Shown here piece by piece: positions 1-5,559 of a DNA stretch of 11,061 nt. Below the pieces are notes generated by a model, which ran no database searches, was not told where the DNA came from, and saw nothing but the letters and a program-made list of their open reading frames with translations. The position numbers were made by a program, and so were the translations under genes. The stretch covers positions 1-11,061 of the forward strand of contig JAKFXO010000016.1 in NCBI GenBank assembly GCA_021731345.1. The letters run 5' to 3'. The stretch comes from Candidatus Peribacterales bacterium (lineage in GTDB: Bacteria; Patescibacteriota; Gracilibacteria; Peribacterales; Peribacteraceae). The stretch's first letter is position 1; every line of letters starts with the position of its first letter.

Positions 1-47
1 TGGACTGCCGTACTGACAATCCTAGACATCCATTTCAATCGAAACAC
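1..47 (-). CDS. 5' end of an unidentified gene running off the left edge
   Basis: Reading leftwards, a GTG codon at 47-45 opens a frame that stays open to the window edge, giving M-F-R-L-K-W-M-S-R-I-V-S-T-A-V. The start is supported by a strong Shine-Dalgarno sequence, AGAGGTGA, a few bases upstream, and by a sigma70-like promoter at 106-133 about 50-60 bases before it. Basic residues followed by a run that starts hydrophobic would suit a signal peptide or membrane anchor, but 15 residues are too few to assign a family. It is the only start in the window with a convincing Shine-Dalgarno site. The frame could also be chance, since 47 open bases prove little; the promoter and ribosome site are the real evidence. 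Confidence 0.4.
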   Translation of the reverse strand, partial: MFRLKWMSRIVSTAV

Positions 48-69
48 TCTGTCACCTCTTCTGAAATGC

Positions 70-83
70 GCCCCTTGCGGGAC
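70..83 (-). other. small GNRA-capped hairpin in the 5' leader
   Basis: On the minus strand GTCCC-GCAA-GGGGC forms a five-pair stem, including one G-U pair, closed by a GCAA (GNRA-type) tetraloop. It lies between the promoter at 106-133 and the Shine-Dalgarno site of the gene starting at 47, so it would be in the mRNA leader. A stem this short may be accidental, and there is no sign of a known riboswitch. Confidence 0.3.
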
Positions 84-105
84 TAGTTGGGAAGGAACCA
101 GATTT

Positions 106-133
106 ATTATACTTCTTTTAGTGATTTTGTCTA
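106..133 (-). promoter_or_regulatory. sigma70-type promoter reading out of the left edge
   Basis: On the minus strand a TAGACA -35 box (plus-strand 133-128, five of six consensus bases) is followed after 16 bases by a perfect TATAAT -10 box (111-106). The expected transcription start is near 99, giving a leader of about 50 bases before the GTG at 47. The -35 box overlaps the region just after the stop codon of the Pro/Gln-rich gene at 138, so the left-edge gene appears to be transcribed separately from it. This is the best match to promoter consensus in the window. Confidence 0.6.
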
Positions 134-137
134 TTTT

Positions 138-674
138 TTAGGCAGTTGGCCAACTGCTCTTTTGCTCTTGAAACAGTGGGGTGCCGGCATACGGCATGCG
201 TTGCACCTTGGATTCAATAACCTCGTAGACATGCACACCGTGGTGGTCCGTCTTACACCACTCTATGAAGCTGCGGATGTCTTCGGGGTATCCCTTAATG
301 TCCATGCGCATTTTTTTCCCATCGATATGTTTTCCGATCCGGCCAGATAGCGTATGCCAGTCATGACGGTTAATCCTACGGATGATTTCTTTGATGTACG
401 CGTCACACTTCGCCTCATCGCGTGAAGACAGCTTGAACACAAACTTATGCATTTCAATCTCATGCTTCGGCTTCGGCTGCTCTGCTACTGGAGCTTGCTG
501 TGGTTGAGCCGGCTGAGGAACCGTCTGCGCCTGCGGTTGAACCTGTGGTTGCGGGGTACTCACAGGAGACGGCACTGCAGGTTGCACCGTCTTTTCTTTC
601 ACCGGCTGCACCTGTTGTGGCGCCAGAGCCGGAGACACTGCTTTGTTCTTATCCCACTTCCAAAAGAGTCCCAT
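138..674 (-). CDS. Pro/Gln-rich protein with small C-terminal alpha/beta domain, function unknown
   Basis: A 178-residue protein with no signal peptide or membrane helix. Residues 1-12 are aromatic and basic (MGLFWKWDKNK). Residues about 13-70 form a low-complexity Pro/Gln/Val linker. Residues about 75-158 form a compact domain. The second half of that domain (about 110-152, including SGRIGKH, KMRMDIKG and FIEWCKTDHHGVHVYEV) recalls the strand-helix-strand end of acylphosphatase-like ferredoxin folds, where a GxVxVxxxG strand is followed by IxxFxxW. The acylphosphatase catalytic GRVQGV-x-FR loop and the Asn are not present, so activity is not predicted. The start ATG lies six bases after a TATACT -10 box, with no Shine-Dalgarno site at normal distance. 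I do not recognise the family; the fold suggestion is weak. Confidence 0.8.
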   Translation of the reverse strand: MGLFWKWDKNKAVSPALAPQQVQPVKEKTVQPAVPSPVSTPQPQVQPQAQTVPQPAQPQQAPVAEQPKPKHEIEMHKFVFKLSSRDEAKCDAYIKEIIRRINRHDWHTLSGRIGKHIDGKKMRMDIKGYPEDIRSFIEWCKTDHHGVHVYEVIESKVQRMPYAGTPLFQEQKSSWPTA

Positions 675-680
675 AGTTTG

Positions 681-708
681 AGTATAGTCCTCTTAAGAAT
701 GATGTCAC
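681..708 (-). promoter_or_regulatory. leaderless-type promoter of the Pro/Gln-rich gene
   Basis: On the minus strand GTGACA (708-703, five of six -35 bases), a 16-base spacer, and TATACT (686-681, five of six -10 bases) are followed by only six bases before the ATG at 674. Transcription would start at or next to the A of the start codon, giving an mRNA with essentially no leader. An AGAGGA stretch lies inside the spacer, too far upstream to serve as a ribosome site and outside the predicted transcript. Confidence 0.6.
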
Positions 709-754
709 AGACCGGGACTCTGCGGCGACTCTGAGTTACCTCTGTGAGAAAAAA

Positions 755-830
755 TGGTGTCACGGGTCGGGATTGAACCGACGACCCTGGGCTTATGAGT
801 CCCATGCTCTACCAACTGAGCTACCGTGAC
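755..830 (-). tRNA. tRNA with CAU anticodon (elongator Met; Ile2 not excluded)
   Basis: The minus strand folds as a complete 76-base cloverleaf. It has a seven-pair acceptor stem GTCACGG/CCGTGAC with discriminator A and an encoded CCA end (757-755). The D arm is AGCTCAGTTGGTAGAGC. The anticodon loop is CTCATAA, giving anticodon CAU. The T arm is GTCGG-TTCAATC-CCGAC. The G1-C72 pair and A73 argue against an initiator tRNA, which normally has a mismatch at 1-72. The anticodon stem TGGGA/GCCCA has an A-G mismatch next to the loop. Elongator Met is the simplest reading; a lysidine-modified Ile tRNA also has a CAU gene sequence and cannot be ruled out by eye. The 5' 15 bases recur at 911-928. Confidence 0.93.
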
Positions 831-879
831 ATACCTATGCGAGTCTAAGGAACAATTTCCAACCGAGCAGTCTTTTTGC

Positions 880-909
880 TGACGCATCTCGCTCTGCTCG
901 ATGCGGTCA
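880..909. other. imperfect hairpin beside the tRNA 5'-end duplicate
   Basis: TGACGCATC at 880-888 pairs with GATGCGGTCA at 900-909 over nine pairs with one bulged base, around an 11-base loop. A competing inverted repeat, CGAGCAG (864-870) with CTGCTCG (894-900), overlaps it, so two alternative folds exist. There is no T run on either side, so it is not a standard intrinsic terminator. It lies in the 129-base gap between the tRNA and the transporter gene. Confidence 0.35.
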
Positions 910-910
910 C

Positions 911-928
911 CTGAGCTACCGTGACATA
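911..928 (-). repeat. 18-base copy of the tRNA 5' end (tRNA remnant or duplication scar)
   Basis: CTGAGCTACCGTGACATA at 911-928 is identical to 816-833. It comprises tRNA nucleotides 1-15 plus three bases of 5' flank, in the same orientation, 95 bases upstream of the real tRNA. Beyond the repeat the sequence departs from the tRNA at once, so the rest of a second tRNA is absent. It may be what is left of a decayed tandem tRNA copy or an old recombination event. No integrase or other mobile gene is visible nearby, so an attachment site is not supported. Confidence 0.6.
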
Positions 929-959
929 TCACCAGAGCCCGCAGAGTATGCCGCAAAAT

Positions 960-1856
960 CTAGACCTCTTCCAGTGCCCCAGCGGGTAGTGCTGGCTTCT
1001 TTGTGAGCAGATACATACCAACGGCAATAGGAGGAAGACTGAAGAGCTGCACCCACTCCGGCGTCTGACTCAAAAGAACGTACGCAAAGAACATCGTGAA
1101 AAGCGGCTGAATGCTCGCAACGGAGATTGTCTGCGTAATCGGAAGACGGTGAATGGCTTCGATCCACAAAATTTTACTGAAACCCATGAGCAGAAAACCT
1201 CCGACGAGAATGGCAGGCAATGCTGAGAAAAGTGCTTCTTGTGTCGGAACACCATCAAAAACAAACGCTAAGAGAGCAAGTGTCACGGTGCCAGTCAGTG
1301 AGCGAAAAAACATGATGTACGCCGCACTCACTTCTTTACGTGCACGCTGCATAGCTAGGTTCCCGAATGGCGGAAGCATGCCACCAAAAAGCAGGATGAA
1401 ATCTCCAAGTCGGAGTTCGCGCGCGGATGGAACGAGAACGAAAAGCACTCCCCCAACCATAAGTGTCGCGCCTAGGACATGCCACTTCACCAGTGGCTCA
1501 TGGCGACCGATAACACTGATGAAGAGGTATGAATAGAAAATCTCCATGAGACCGACGATGGCGGCGTTGCCGGGAGTCGTCAGACTGATACCGACATACG
1601 AAAAAATATAGTAGCCGATACCGATAGTGACGCAGGCAAACGCGATGTCCCGAATACAGCTCCTGGAAGGCTTCTGTTTCTTAGGCTGCAGGTACAGCAG
1701 GGTTAGGAAGAAGAAGGTGGAACAGAGTGTGGTCAGAGCCGCCGCCGTGAAGACAGGTAAGGTTTTAAGAGCAACCGCAGTCAGTACAGGAAAAGACGCC
1801 CACAGCACCGCTGAAAGGAGGATGTAGGGCATGCCACCAAAATCACGGGATTTCAT
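960..1856 (-). CDS. EamA/DMT-family membrane transporter
   Basis: A 298-residue, strongly hydrophobic protein with the length and spacing of the drug/metabolite transporter superfamily: about ten membrane helices in two five-helix EamA repeats. The first repeat starts at residue 9 (MPYILLSAVLWASFPVL), and the second covers about 150-288, starting with LGDFILLFGGMLPPFGNLAMQ. Typical signatures are the N-terminal AxLWASxPV helix, the SLTTPGNAAIVGLMEIFYSY helix that resembles the family's substrate-facing helix 4, and a basic last tail. Members export amino acids or other small metabolites; the substrate cannot be told here. Upstream there is neither a good Shine-Dalgarno site nor a clear -10 hexamer, and Met9 is a possible alternative start. 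It is transcribed away from the helicase gene, across a 92-base gap, and its tRNA-side end lies about 30 bases from the tRNA remnant. Confidence 0.9.
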   Translation of the reverse strand: MKSRDFGGMPYILLSAVLWASFPVLTAVALKTLPVFTAAALTTLCSTFFFLTLLYLQPKKQKPSRSCIRDIAFACVTIGIGYYIFSYVGISLTTPGNAAIVGLMEIFYSYLFISVIGRHEPLVKWHVLGATLMVGGVLFVLVPSARELRLGDFILLFGGMLPPFGNLAMQRARKEVSAAYIMFFRSLTGTVTLALLAFVFDGVPTQEALFSALPAILVGGFLLMGFSKILWIEAIHRLPITQTISVASIQPLFTMFFAYVLLSQTPEWVQLFSLPPIAVGMYLLTKKPALPAGALEEV

Positions 1857-1948
1857 CGCGGAAGAGTGAACAGCAGGTCGAAGGCCAAATCAACCCGCCC
1901 CAAAATAATCCCCTGTCAAGAAGCGCAGAAGTATGCCACACTGAGCAC
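1857..1948. promoter_or_regulatory. divergent intergenic region, promoters not clearly resolved
   Basis: This 92-base gap separates the leftward transporter from the rightward helicase, so it should hold both promoters. On the plus strand the best candidate is CTGTCA followed after 18 bases by TGC-CACACT (-10-like hexamer 1937-1942), ending six bases before the helicase ATG. This fits the spacing seen at other genes here, but the hexamer itself is poor. On the minus strand TTCACT lies eight bases before the transporter start, again a poor match. No Shine-Dalgarno site is seen for either gene. Confidence 0.3.
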
Positions 1949-3229
1949 ATGACACAGCCAGAAACAGCGGGTTTCGCAGCACTCAACGTCTCCCCCGATA
2001 TCCTCGCAGTATTAGACCAGCGTGGGATTAAAGCCCCTACCCCGATCCAGCATCAGGCCATCCCGCCTGCGCTCGAAGGAAAGGACTTGATCGGAATCGC
2101 TCAAACCGGAACCGGAAAGACGTTTGCCTTCGGCATCCCCCTTTTGCAGCGCCTTGTTGCCCACGGAGGCCGCGCACTCATCATTTTGCCAACACGTGAA
2201 CTTGCAACGCAGGTTGAGGAATCGCTCTTGCCTATCGCTACAAAGCTGAAGATCGGTATCGCCGTCTTCATCGGCGGAGCATCGATGTATCACCAGCGCA
2301 TGATGATCAAGAGAAATCCGCGCATTCTCATCGCAACACCAGGTCGTCTTATCGATCACTTGGAGCAGCGCACCATCACACTTCGTGAAGTAAAAATTCT
2401 CGTTCTGGACGAAGCTGACCGCATGCTCGACATGGGTTTTGCTCCACAGATTCAGAAAATTCTGAAGACTGTTCCTCCAGATCGTCAGACGCTCCTCTTC
2501 TCGGCAACGATGCCGCATGAGATCAGCAAGATCGCAACGACGCACATGAAGCTGCCACTTCGTATCGAAGTTGCAACTGCAGGAACCGCAGCAGCTGGCG
2601 TAGAACAGCACGTTATCATCGCACGCAAAGAGGACAAAACGAACCTGCTCAATAGCCTTCTCAAAGAATCTGAGGGCAACGCCTTGGTCTTCGTTCGCAC
2701 GAAACACGGTGCGAAGAAACTGACAATTCAGCTCCAGCAACTCGGTCACAAAACTGGTGAAATTCACTCAAATAAATCTCTCCCGCAGCGCCGTGAAGCG
2801 CTCGCAGGTTTCAAGTCCGGTAAGTACCGTTTGCTTGTGGCTACTGACATCGCAGCTCGTGGTATCGACGTTATCGATCTTGCGATGGTGGTGAACTACG
2901 ACCTTCCAGATAACCCAGACGACTACGTGCACCGCATCGGACGCACGGGACGCGCCGGCAAAACAGGTCAGGCAATCTCGTTTGCAACTCCAGACCAGCG
3001 TGGTGATATCCGTACCATCGAGCGTCTCATCCGCACTCCTCTTTCTGTCTCAGAAGTTCCAGGAATTCCAAAGGGTTCCTTTGATGTTCCGCCTTCTCCA
3101 CGTCCTCAGTACAGAGGTGGAGGCAGAGGTGGTAGCGGCGGAGGAAGAGGCGGCAGAAGCTACGGCGGAGGTGGAGGCGGCGGCAGCCATGGTGGCCATC
3201 GCCACAGCGGAAGCAGCTTCAAACGCTAA
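1949..3229 (+). CDS. DEAD-box ATP-dependent RNA helicase with RGG tail
   Basis: This 426-residue protein unwinds RNA duplexes using ATP, in the cytoplasm; relatives act in ribosome assembly, mRNA decay and cold adaptation. All core motifs are present in order: the Q motif (GFAALN at 8-13 with TPIQ at 31-34), motif I AQTGTGKT (51-58), Ia PTRELA (81-86), Ib TPGR (130-133), II DEAD (154-157), III SAT (185-187), V ARGIDV (303-308) and VI HRIGRTGRAG (328-337). The tail from about 388 is a Gly/Arg/Ser/His-rich segment with RGG repeats, likely an RNA-binding region, as in RhlE- and DeaD-like helicases. The tail lacks a DbpA-type RNA-binding domain, so RhlE-like is the closest guess. It is the first gene of the rightward series, and its stop is 23 bases before the hydrolase start. 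Confidence 0.96.
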   Translation: MTQPETAGFAALNVSPDILAVLDQRGIKAPTPIQHQAIPPALEGKDLIGIAQTGTGKTFAFGIPLLQRLVAHGGRALIILPTRELATQVEESLLPIATKLKIGIAVFIGGASMYHQRMMIKRNPRILIATPGRLIDHLEQRTITLREVKILVLDEADRMLDMGFAPQIQKILKTVPPDRQTLLFSATMPHEISKIATTHMKLPLRIEVATAGTAAAGVEQHVIIARKEDKTNLLNSLLKESEGNALVFVRTKHGAKKLTIQLQQLGHKTGEIHSNKSLPQRREALAGFKSGKYRLLVATDIAARGIDVIDLAMVVNYDLPDNPDDYVHRIGRTGRAGKTGQAISFATPDQRGDIRTIERLIRTPLSVSEVPGIPKGSFDVPPSPRPQYRGGGRGGSGGGRGGRSYGGGGGGGSHGGHRHSGSSFKR

Positions 3230-3235
3230 AGAGGA

Positions 3236-3244
3236 TGGTATGAT
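3236..3244 (+). promoter_or_regulatory. extended -10 element just before the hydrolase start
   Basis: TGG-TATGAT (TATGAT at 3239-3244, five of six consensus bases) carries the TGn extension that can replace a -35 box; no good -35 is seen. Eight bases separate it from the ATG at 3253, so transcription would start at or very near the start codon. An in-frame TGA at 3241-3243 excludes any longer start, and the only purine-rich site (AGAGG) is 18 bases from the ATG, too far for ribosome binding. The gene could also be read from helicase mRNA. Confidence 0.5.
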
Positions 3245-3252
3245 GTGCGTGC

Positions 3253-3972
3253 ATGCATCGCACGCTTGTTTGCTTACACGGCTGGGGAGGAACGAAAGAG
3301 TCGTTCACGGAACTTCGAAGCGCTCTTGAAGGAAGCGACATCACGCTTCTGACGCCTGATCTGCCGGGCTTCGGATCAGAACCACAACCAAGGAAACCAT
3401 GGAACACAGATGACTACGCCGACTGGGCGGAGACGTACATCAAGAAACATGTCCACGGTCCGTTTCATCTTCTCGGTCACTCACACGGGGGACGCATGTC
3501 ACTGAAACTTGCAGCACGGAAATCTCTTCCGATCGAACATTTGTATCTCTGCGCTGCAGCCGGCATCCGTCATCCGCGCCATTTCAAACGCATCATCGGC
3601 CTTACACTCGCAAAGTCTGGAAAAGCGCTTCTGACGGTTCCAGGGCTCAAGAAACTGCAGCCGATCGGAAAGAAATTTCTCTACAAACTCGTGCGTGTTC
3701 ATGACTATGAAGTTGCAAGTCCGGTCATGCGCCAGACACTCATCAATGTGAGCGCAGAAGACTTGCGTCCGCTTCTCAAAAAAATCGATATCGCGACTGA
3801 CATTTTCTGGGGACGTGATGACGGCATGACACCGTTCGGAGATGCGCTCATCATGAATCGTGGCATAGAACAGAGTGTGCTTCATTCCTATGACGGCATC
3901 CGACATCGCGTCCATCGTGACAAAGCGAGTGAGATCGCAGCCGTGATCAAGAGTAGAATGCATATTGCATGA
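3253..3972 (+). CDS. alpha/beta-hydrolase fold protein
   Basis: A 239-residue single-domain alpha/beta hydrolase with all catalytic features: oxyanion-hole HGWGG at 9-13, nucleophile elbow GHSHGG with Ser77, acid in WGRDDGMTP (Asp189 or Asp190), and base His218 in GIRHRVH. A lid segment rich in basic residues (about 105-150) is inserted after strand 6. The class covers esterases, lipases, thioesterases and C-C hydrolases, and the substrate is not evident. There is no signal peptide, so it is probably cytoplasmic. The start is fixed by an upstream in-frame stop and because the core strand begins at residue 3. Its stop overlaps the start of the membrane Mur ligase (ATGA), which implies translational coupling and perhaps a shared pathway. 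Confidence 0.9.
   Translation: MHRTLVCLHGWGGTKESFTELRSALEGSDITLLTPDLPGFGSEPQPRKPWNTDDYADWAETYIKKHVHGPFHLLGHSHGGRMSLKLAARKSLPIEHLYLCAAAGIRHPRHFKRIIGLTLAKSGKALLTVPGLKKLQPIGKKFLYKLVRVHDYEVASPVMRQTLINVSAEDLRPLLKKIDIATDIFWGRDDGMTPFGDALIMNRGIEQSVLHSYDGIRHRVHRDKASEIAAVIKSRMHIA
3954..3959 (+). promoter_or_regulatory. -10-like hexamer before the Mur ligase start (inside hydrolase gene)
   Basis: TAGAAT matches five of six -10 bases and ends nine bases before the ATG at 3969. There is no Shine-Dalgarno site. It lies in the last codons of the hydrolase gene, so it may be chance; the ATGA overlap alone could explain translation by reinitiation. It is listed because the spacing matches that of other starts in this window. 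Confidence 0.3.
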
Positions 3973-5558
3973 CCCTTCCGTACGCGATCCTCCTGCCGGT
4001 TCTCACGGTGCTTGCCTCGCTGTCACCGGTTTTGACGTTTGCGAGACTGTGGCAGATCAAAGAATGGCGATGCGACCGTCTGCGCGAGCATATGCGAGAA
4101 AATGGCTGGTGGAGACAGCTTTTTGGGTGGACTCGCCCAATGATCGTCATCCTGTATCTCGCGTTACTCTGCACCGTGTACTTTGTGCTATCACTCCTCG
4201 GATTTGGGGGGCAGCTCCTCGCACTAGGACTCGAGACAAAGCTGCAGTGGCTAGAGGCAGTCACGCTTGGTGTACTCACGCTCTTTAGTATTCTCCAAAG
4301 CGTGACAGGACGTCAGCGCACGCCTGTATGGACTCGCAAAGCCATCATCATCACTGCGCTCTCACTTGGACTACTCCTCATAACGTCACTCGTAGGCCTC
4401 GCCATTGAATCCCACGTCCTACCAATTTTGCCGTTACTGGCGCCACTTTTTGTCGGTGCAGCATGGATGATCTTTTTGCCGATCGACAGAATGATGAAGC
4501 AAAGAATTCTTGAGCGTGCCCAAACGATACGCGCCGCGCATCAGAACCTGCGTGTTATCGGCATCACCGGAAGTGTCGGTAAAACGACAGTGAAAGAAAT
4601 GCTCTCCCATATTCTAAAAGACACAGGTGCACTCACGACTCCCGAGCGTGTGAACACCGAGATGGGAGTAGCAGCATGGATGACGAAGATTCTTTCAAGT
4701 GAACCTGCTGATTCCAATCGTCTCTTGATCATTGAGATGGGTGCGTATCGCACAGGTGAAATCGGACTGCTTTGTCGCATCACAAAGCCACAATACGGCA
4801 TCATCACCTATGTTGGAAATCAGCACCTTTCGCTCTTTGGAAGTCGTGAAGCAATCATCAAAGGAAAGGGTGAGCTGTTCGCTTCGCTTCCAAAAAACGG
4901 CCGTGCGTTTGGTAATAGCGACAATGATGCATTCGACGCACTCAAGAAAAAATGTGTGTGCCCGCTCACCGCGGTCGGCACTGGTCAGCATGCAGATATT
5001 GTCGCAACAGATATTGAAGAGACTCCCACCGGCATTCAGTTCCGCGCACTCGACACATCATTCCGTATTCCAGTTGCAGGTACGCACAACGTCACCGGTG
5101 CCTTGCTTGCCATCGCCGTCGCCAAAGAAATGGGCATGAAACCGCAGGACATTGCGCAAAAACTGCAGTCGTTCAAACGCATGAGTCGGACGTTTGAACT
5201 CAAAACTGTCGATGATGTGACGGTGCTCGATGACACGTATAACTCAAGCCCAGACAGCGTGCGAGCCGCCATCGAATGGGCGAGAAAACAACCGCATGAT
5301 AAAAAAATTCTCGTGCTGGAAGGCATCATCGAGCTGGGTGACGCCGAAGCACGCATTCATACCGAGCTCGCTGCACTCGCTGCTCCGGTCTTCACCGAAG
5401 CGTACGCAGCGCATCCACGATTCCTGTCATATCTCAAAGAAGGTGGTTTCGGATCTCGTGCTGAGATGGCTGAAAAGAGGCTTCAGAAAGCCGAAAAAGG
5501 ATCACTCGTCGTTCTCGTCGGTCGCCTATCACCCAAAGTCACAGTACGATTCATCTGA
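3969..5558 (+). CDS. membrane-embedded MurF-like Mur ligase
   Basis: A 529-residue protein made of a membrane part and a Mur ligase. Residues 1-175 hold about five hydrophobic helices (roughly 4-24, 58-80, 92-110, 124-146, 149-171). The rest is a MurF-type ATP-dependent amide ligase: P-loop GITGSVGKTT (198-207, Lys205), IIEMGA (254-259, Glu256), NQHLSLFGSREAI (284-296), GTHNVTGALLAIAVA (371-385) and DDTYNSSPDSVRAA (421-434), all typical of MurF. MurF adds D-Ala-D-Ala to UDP-MurNAc-tripeptide in the cytoplasm. This protein lacks the N-terminal UDP-MurNAc-binding domain, and the C-terminal signatures are altered: EGIIELG instead of GDMLELG, and LVGRLSPK where KGSR is usual. A ligase acting on a membrane-bound wall intermediate is a reasonable inference. 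It is translationally linked to both neighbours. Confidence 0.9.
   Translation: MTLPYAILLPVLTVLASLSPVLTFARLWQIKEWRCDRLREHMRENGWWRQLFGWTRPMIVILYLALLCTVYFVLSLLGFGGQLLALGLETKLQWLEAVTLGVLTLFSILQSVTGRQRTPVWTRKAIIITALSLGLLLITSLVGLAIESHVLPILPLLAPLFVGAAWMIFLPIDRMMKQRILERAQTIRAAHQNLRVIGITGSVGKTTVKEMLSHILKDTGALTTPERVNTEMGVAAWMTKILSSEPADSNRLLIIEMGAYRTGEIGLLCRITKPQYGIITYVGNQHLSLFGSREAIIKGKGELFASLPKNGRAFGNSDNDAFDALKKKCVCPLTAVGTGQHADIVATDIEETPTGIQFRALDTSFRIPVAGTHNVTGALLAIAVAKEMGMKPQDIAQKLQSFKRMSRTFELKTVDDVTVLDDTYNSSPDSVRAAIEWARKQPHDKKILVLEGIIELGDAEARIHTELAALAAPVFTEAYAAHPRFLSYLKEGGFGSRAEMAEKRLQKAEKGSLVVLVGRLSPKVTVRFI
5545..5550 (+). promoter_or_regulatory. -10-like hexamer before the aminotransferase start (inside Mur ligase gene)
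   Basis: TACGAT ends nine bases before the ATG at 5560 and there is no Shine-Dalgarno site. The start codon is only one base after the ligase TGA, so reinitiation by ribosomes finishing the ligase is an equally good explanation. The element is noted for its agreement in position with the others. Confidence 0.25.
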
Positions 5559-5559
5559 T

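Noticed and set aside
447..734. Plus-strand Arg/Leu-rich frame opposite the Pro/Gln-rich protein
   Set aside because: The Leu/Arg repeats are the complement of the Pro/Gln codon run on the minus strand; there is no independent evidence for coding.
755..830. Initiator tRNA-fMet
   Set aside because: The acceptor stem begins with a proper G1-C72 pair and the three G-C pairs expected next to the initiator anticodon loop are not at the right positions.
911..928. tRNA repeat as an integrase attachment site bounding a mobile element
   Set aside because: Only 77 bases lie between the copies, no integrase or recombinase is present in the window, and the duplicate is of the 5' rather than the usual 3' end.
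2012..2767. A 251-codon open frame antisense to the helicase gene
   Set aside because: The plus-strand frame encodes every DEAD-box motif in order. The antisense product is Cys- and Arg-rich with no recognisable domain, as expected from mirror reading of a strongly coding gene.
3112..3226. Gly-codon-rich stretch as a tandem DNA repeat or CRISPR-like array
   Set aside because: The repeats are irregular, in frame, and encode the RGG tail of the helicase; no spacer-repeat structure exists here or anywhere else in the window.
3970..5558. UGA recoded to glycine, as in some candidate phyla
   Set aside because: TGA ends the hydrolase, Mur ligase and aminotransferase exactly where the families end and where the next start follows, so it functions as a stop.
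5230..5559. In-frame 5' extension of the aminotransferase inside the Mur ligase gene
   Set aside because: The ligase frame is clearly coding to its stop at 5558, and aminotransferase-like sequence starts only after the Met at 5560; the extension is a chance open stretch.
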